Assembly (NCBI GenBank): GCA_947463285.1
Contig: CANHTV010000116.1
Coordinates: 1 to 9,328 of the forward strand
DNA from: Verrucomicrobiaceae bacterium
GTDB lineage: Bacteria > Verrucomicrobiota > Verrucomicrobiia > Verrucomicrobiales > Verrucomicrobiaceae
Reading direction: 5' to 3'
DNA: 9,328 bases
Part shown: in pieces, positions 5,737 to 9,328 of the stretch
Numbering within the stretch: position 1 is the first letter of the stretch
Layout: every line of letters begins with the position of its first letter
Made by a program: the position numbers and the translations under genes
Notes under the pieces: model-generated
What the model was told of the DNA's origin: nothing
Seen by the model: only the letters and a program-made list of their open reading frames with translations
Database searches by the model: none

Positions 5737-8700
5737 TGCACGAGGTCTTTGGTCTGGGTGATGCGGAATTCGGGAGCGGCTTCGAAGCGGACTTTGCTGC
5801 CGCCGTTGTAGCTGAACTCAAAGATGACGGGCAGGTCACCAGGGTGCTGGGTGAGGACTTCGTGGATTCGGTCGAGGTCAATCTCGCTATGGCGATGGCA
5901 GTCGAGGCGCAAAAGCAGGGGCTTGGGGGGCGCTGGCGGCGCTGCGGGTTTGACCTCCGGCAGGGCGGTGGCGGCGTTCGGATCGCGAGCTTTTTTGGGC
6001 TTCAGCTCCTTGGCCTCGCCGAGGGTGAGGCGATTGCCTTCAGCTCGCTGGTCTTTCATGCAGCGGCAGCGCAAGCCGAGGACGGTGCCCACTTTGAGCA
6101 CATCTTTGAATTTCTCATACTCGTCACTCCAGGCCATGAGCTCGATCTGGCCAGTGAAGTCTTCAAAGGTGAAGGTGGCAAAGGGGCGGTTATCTTTCTT
6201 CGAGTACTTCACCTCCATGGTGTTGACGATGCCGGCGATCCAGACGGTCTGGGGCTTGGCGCTGGTGTCCACCTCACTGAGCATGGCGATCTTGGTGATC
6301 TTGGAGGACTCAAAGTTGCCACGGAAGTTATCCAGCGGATGGCCGCTGACGTAGAAGCCGAGCAGTTCTTTTTCAAAGCCGAGGACTTCATCCATGGTCC
6401 AGGGCTCGACCGTGACCTGTGCGGCTTTTTTCTTCGGCGGTGCCATGGCGACATCGTCAAAAAGTCCACCCTGACCGGCCTTGCGATCTTTTTGCATGGA
6501 GGCGGCGGTGGCCAGCACCTGTTCCAGCCTGGCAAACATGGCGGCGCGATCCTGCTTGGTGAAGTCAAAGGCTCCGGCTTTGACGAGGGCTTCCAGCATT
6601 TTTTTGTTCACTGAGCGCGTGTCCATGCGCGCGGCGAAGTCTTCGAGGTTCTTGAAGGGGCCGTTTTTGCTGCGCTCTTCGATGGCGGCGGTCATGGCAC
6701 CTTCACCGACGTTTTTGATGGCACTGAGGCCGAAGCGGATGGCGTTTGGCGCGTCGCTGTCAGGGCTGGCGTCCTTGGTGCGCTCTGGGGAAAATTTCAG
6801 CAGGGAGCGGTTGATGTCAGGCGGCAGGATGACGATGCCCATGCGCTGGCATTCGCTGACGAAGTTGGCGATCTTGTCGGTGTTGCTGACTTCCAGACTG
6901 AGCACGCCGGTCATGAACTCGACCGGGAAATTCGCCTTCAGGTAGGCGGTGCGGTAGGTGACGATCCCGTAGGCGGCGGAGTGGGATTTGTTGAAGCCGT
7001 ATTGGGCAAATTTTTCGAGAAGGTCGAAGACGGCGTTGGCTTGTTTATCACCGATGTTGTTCGTCTTTAGGCAGCCTTCGACGAAGGCGAGACGCTGGCG
7101 GGCCATCTCCTGCATGTCCTTTTTACCCATGGCTCGGCGCAGAAGGTCAGCCTGGCCGAGGCTGAATCCAGCGAGCACGTTCGCCGCCTGCTGCACCTGC
7201 TCCTGATAGACCAGAATGCCGTAGGTTTCTTTGGCGATCTTCTCCAGCAGCGGGTGCGGGTATTCCACCTGCTCCAGGCCTTTTTTACGGGCGATGTAGT
7301 CGGGAATGAACTGCATGGGCCCTGGACGATAGAGGGCGAGAATAGCGATAATTTCCTCGATCTTATCTGGCCCGAGCTGCTTGCAGGTATTGATCATCCC
7401 ACCAGATTCCATCTGGAAGACGGCGACTGTTTCGCCCCGTTGCAGCATCTCAAAGGTTTTGACGTCATCCAGCGGTGCGTCGCTGGTGTTAAAGCCGGGC
7501 ACGCGCTTCTGCACCCATTGTTCGGCCTCATGGATGACGGTCAGCGTTTTGAGGCCGAGGAAGTCCATCTTCAGCATGCCCAGCTCGGTGAGCGGCTTCA
7601 TGGCAAACTGGGAGACAATTTCGTTTTCGTTACCCCGTGTCAGGGCGATGAAGTCGTAGAGAGGTTTGTCGCCGATGACGACGCCGGCGGCGTGGATGCC
7701 GGTGCCACGGGTGATGCCTTCGAGGAAGAGGGCGTGCTTCCAGAGTTCCTGGGCGTTGCTGTCCTCTTCGATGTAGCGCTTGAGGTCAGGGTTTTTGTCG
7801 ATGGCCCCGTCGATGTGGACGTTTTTGTTGAGGGCTTTATCAAACTTGTCCTCCCCAGCGAGCGTGATGTTCAGCTCCGTGGGGATCATTTTGGAAAGGC
7901 GATCCGCGTCGCCATAACTCCAGCCCAGGACACGCCCGACATCACGCACGACGGACTTGGCACCCATGGTGCCGAAGGTGATGATGTGGCTGACGCTCAG
8001 CTCTCCATATTTCTGACGCACGTATTCGATGACCTCGCCACGGCGGGTCTGGCAGAAGTCGATGTCAATATCGGGCGGGCTGACACGCTCAGGGTTCAGG
8101 AATCGCTCAAAGACCAGCTCAAAACGCAGCGGGTCGATGTCGGTGATGCCGAGAACATAAGCGACGACGGAACCAGCCGCCGAACCACGACCAGGGCCGA
8201 CGGGGATGCCGTTTTCACGCGCCCAGTTGATGAAATCCCAGACGATGAGGAAGTAGCTGGTAAAGTTTTTTTCCCGCAGGAGTGCCAGCTCATAGTCGAG
8301 ACGCTTGCGCAGGGATTCATCATTGAGCGCACGGTCGCGGCCATAGCGGCGGATGAGGCCTTCTTCACAGAGATGGCGGAGGTATTCATTGCGATCCTGC
8401 CACTGGCTTTCCAGCGGGTACTGCGGGTAGCGGTCGATGCTGGTGGAGTCCAGCCGGATGTCGATATGGCAGCGGTCGGCGATCTCCAGGGTGGTGTCAC
8501 AGGCCTCTGGGATCTCGCGGAAGAGATGGCGCATCTCCTCAGCCGTCTTGAAATAGACTTCAGGGGAATAGGTGACGCGATTGACGTCGTGGACGTTCGC
8601 GCCGCCGCCGATGCAGATCATGACGTCATGACTTTCATGGTCTGAGCGATCCATGAAATGCACGTCATTCGTGGCGACGGTTTTCAGCCCATACTTCGGG

Positions 8701-9287
8701 GCCCACTCCAGGAGTTGGCGCGTGACGAGGCGCTGCTGCTCCATGCCGTGATCCATCAACTCCAGGTAGAAGTTCTCGGGGCCGAAGATGTCGCGAAACT
8801 CACGCAGGCTTTTTTCCGCCTCGTCTTTGCGATCAGAGAGGAGGAATTCGTTGATTTCACCCTTCAGGCAGCCGCTGAGGCAGATGAGCCCTTGGCTGTG
8901 TTTGCGCAGCAGGTCTTTATCAATGCGTGGCACGTCCCACTGCCCAAAGAGATGCGCCTCCGTGACGATGCGGGAAAGGTTTTCATAACCCTCATTGCTG
9001 GCAGCCAGCAGCGTGAGGTGGGATTCGCGCTTGCGGCCCTGGATGTCTTTTTGCTCGCGCATGGAGCCAGCGGCGAGATGGATCTCACAGCCGAGGATGG
9101 ACTTTACCTTGGCCTTCTTCGCCGCCATGTAGAAGTCGATGGCACCGTAGAGATTGCCATGATCCGTGACCGCCACGGCGGGCATTCCCAGCTTGCTGGT
9201 GCGCTTCACGAGGTCATCCAGACGCACCGCTCCATCGAGAAGCGAATACTCTGAGTGCAGGTGAAGATGAACGAAGGAGTCAGCCAT
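5715..9287 (-). CDS. dnaE: DNA polymerase III subunit alpha
   Basis: Replicative polymerase, 1190 aa, close to the usual DnaE1 length. The N-terminal PHP domain (about 1-270) opens FVHLHLHSEYSLLDG and carries what align with the nine metal ligands of active PHP domains: H9, H11, D18, H43, E68, H90, C140, D208 and H210. The polymerase palm has GPGRGSAAGSVVAYVLGITD (364-383), PPDIDIDF with catalytic D406 and D408, and the third aspartate D575 in KMDFLGL. YGFNKSHSAAYG (763-774) is typical. A helix-hairpin-helix lies near 857-873, a beta-clamp-binding QGGLF at 939-943, an OB fold at about 1014-1095, and a proline/alanine-rich linker at about 1096-1123 before the C-terminal, probably tau-binding, region. 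The ATG at 9285-9287 matches the family start; no Shine-Dalgarno precedes it. It converges on glyQS across 148 nt. No frameshift or truncation is seen. Confidence 0.98.
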   Translation of the reverse strand: MADSFVHLHLHSEYSLLDGAVRLDDLVKRTSKLGMPAVAVTDHGNLYGAIDFYMAAKKAKVKSILGCEIHLAAGSMREQKDIQGRKRESHLTLLAASNEGYENLSRIVTEAHLFGQWDVPRIDKDLLRKHSQGLICLSGCLKGEINEFLLSDRKDEAEKSLREFRDIFGPENFYLELMDHGMEQQRLVTRQLLEWAPKYGLKTVATNDVHFMDRSDHESHDVMICIGGGANVHDVNRVTYSPEVYFKTAEEMRHLFREIPEACDTTLEIADRCHIDIRLDSTSIDRYPQYPLESQWQDRNEYLRHLCEEGLIRRYGRDRALNDESLRKRLDYELALLREKNFTSYFLIVWDFINWARENGIPVGPGRGSAAGSVVAYVLGITDIDPLRFELVFERFLNPERVSPPDIDIDFCQTRRGEVIEYVRQKYGELSVSHIITFGTMGAKSVVRDVGRVLGWSYGDADRLSKMIPTELNITLAGEDKFDKALNKNVHIDGAIDKNPDLKRYIEEDSNAQELWKHALFLEGITRGTGIHAAGVVIGDKPLYDFIALTRGNENEIVSQFAMKPLTELGMLKMDFLGLKTLTVIHEAEQWVQKRVPGFNTSDAPLDDVKTFEMLQRGETVAVFQMESGGMINTCKQLGPDKIEEIIAILALYRPGPMQFIPDYIARKKGLEQVEYPHPLLEKIAKETYGILVYQEQVQQAANVLAGFSLGQADLLRRAMGKKDMQEMARQRLAFVEGCLKTNNIGDKQANAVFDLLEKFAQYGFNKSHSAAYGIVTYRTAYLKANFPVEFMTGVLSLEVSNTDKIANFVSECQRMGIVILPPDINRSLLKFSPERTKDASPDSDAPNAIRFGLSAIKNVGEGAMTAAIEERSKNGPFKNLEDFAARMDTRSVNKKMLEALVKAGAFDFTKQDRAAMFARLEQVLATAASMQKDRKAGQGGLFDDVAMAPPKKKAAQVTVEPWTMDEVLGFEKELLGFYVSGHPLDNFRGNFESSKITKIAMLSEVDTSAKPQTVWIAGIVNTMEVKYSKKDNRPFATFTFEDFTGQIELMAWSDEYEKFKDVLKVGTVLGLRCRCMKDQRAEGNRLTLGEAKELKPKKARDPNAATALPEVKPAAPPAPPKPLLLRLDCHRHSEIDLDRIHEVLTQHPGDLPVIFEFSYNGGSKVRFEAAPEFRITQTKDLVQALMIWL

Positions 9288-9297
9288 GGGGCGGCCC

Positions 9298-9325
9298 AGA
9301 ATAGGCGGCTACCGGGCCGGGGCAA
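9298..9325 (-). promoter_or_regulatory. Candidate dnaE promoter, possibly giving a leaderless mRNA
   Basis: On the - strand, TTGCCC (9325-9320) and TATTCT (9303-9298) are separated by 16 nt; each matches the sigma-70 consensus at four of six positions. The -10-like box ends only 10 nt before the ATG. Transcription starting at the normal distance would leave an RNA leader of about 2-5 nt. The window ends just upstream, so other promoters cannot be excluded. Confidence 0.35.
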
Positions 9326-9328
9326 GGC

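Noticed and set aside
7254..8645. 463-aa open frame on the + strand opposite dnaE
   Set aside because: It lies wholly antisense to a DnaE with full family motifs; the length follows from GC-rich codon bias and the translation shows no domain.
1..9328. Search for tRNA, rRNA, CRISPR, insertion sequences or defence operon
   Set aside because: No cloverleaf, spaced repeat array, transposase or nuclease gene was seen; apart from the 92-aa gene the content is metabolic and housekeeping.

Overview
The window is about 9.3 kb of dense, GC-rich bacterial chromosome (roughly 60% GC by eye in the genes sampled). It suggests a member of the PVC group, most likely Verrucomicrobiota. The grounds are a long single-chain GlyRS, genes that mostly lack a Shine-Dalgarno sequence, and a structured intergenic repeat of a kind I loosely associate with that group. 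This placement is an inference, because there is no rRNA or other marker gene in the window.

Left part (2-3188, + strand): a probable acyl-CoA operon. It holds the 3' end of an SDR-family (FabG-like) oxidoreductase, a 92-residue protein of unknown function, a fused two-domain family I CoA transferase (COG4670/YdiF/propionate CoA-transferase type), and a thiolase (acetyl-CoA acetyltransferase type). SDR + CoA transferase + thiolase fits short-chain 3-keto/3-hydroxyacyl-CoA interconversion: CoA activation of a short-chain acid, thiolytic cleavage or condensation, and keto/hydroxy reduction. The exact substrate cannot be read from the sequence. The 92-residue gene sits between the SDR and the CoA transferase with 1-2 nt gaps. 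It is clearly AT-richer than its neighbours (about 47% GC), and its product has no evident link to acyl-CoA chemistry. It is the least explained gene here.

Middle part (3198-5566): a translation-quality pair. dtd (D-aminoacyl-tRNA deacylase, - strand) is divergent from glyQS (glycyl-tRNA synthetase, + strand) across a 134-nt spacer. DTD is known to clear D-aminoacyl-tRNAs and also glycine mischarged on tRNA-Ala, so sharing a control region with GlyRS may be meaningful. The thiolase and dtd converge with only 9 nt between them.

Right part (5567-9328): a 148-nt convergent spacer carrying an elaborate inverted repeat, then dnaE (replicative DNA polymerase III alpha, - strand). DnaE is complete, with an apparently intact metal-binding PHP domain, all catalytic aspartates, a beta-clamp motif, an OB fold and a C-terminal tau-binding-like region. 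A plausible promoter lies so close to the dnaE start that the mRNA may be nearly leaderless. A small 14-nt duplication forms the dnaE stop codon.

No tRNA, rRNA, CRISPR array, insertion sequence or prophage gene was seen. Most of the window is ordinary housekeeping sequence. The items most worth a second look are the 92-residue protein (294-572) and the repeat at 5585-5650.
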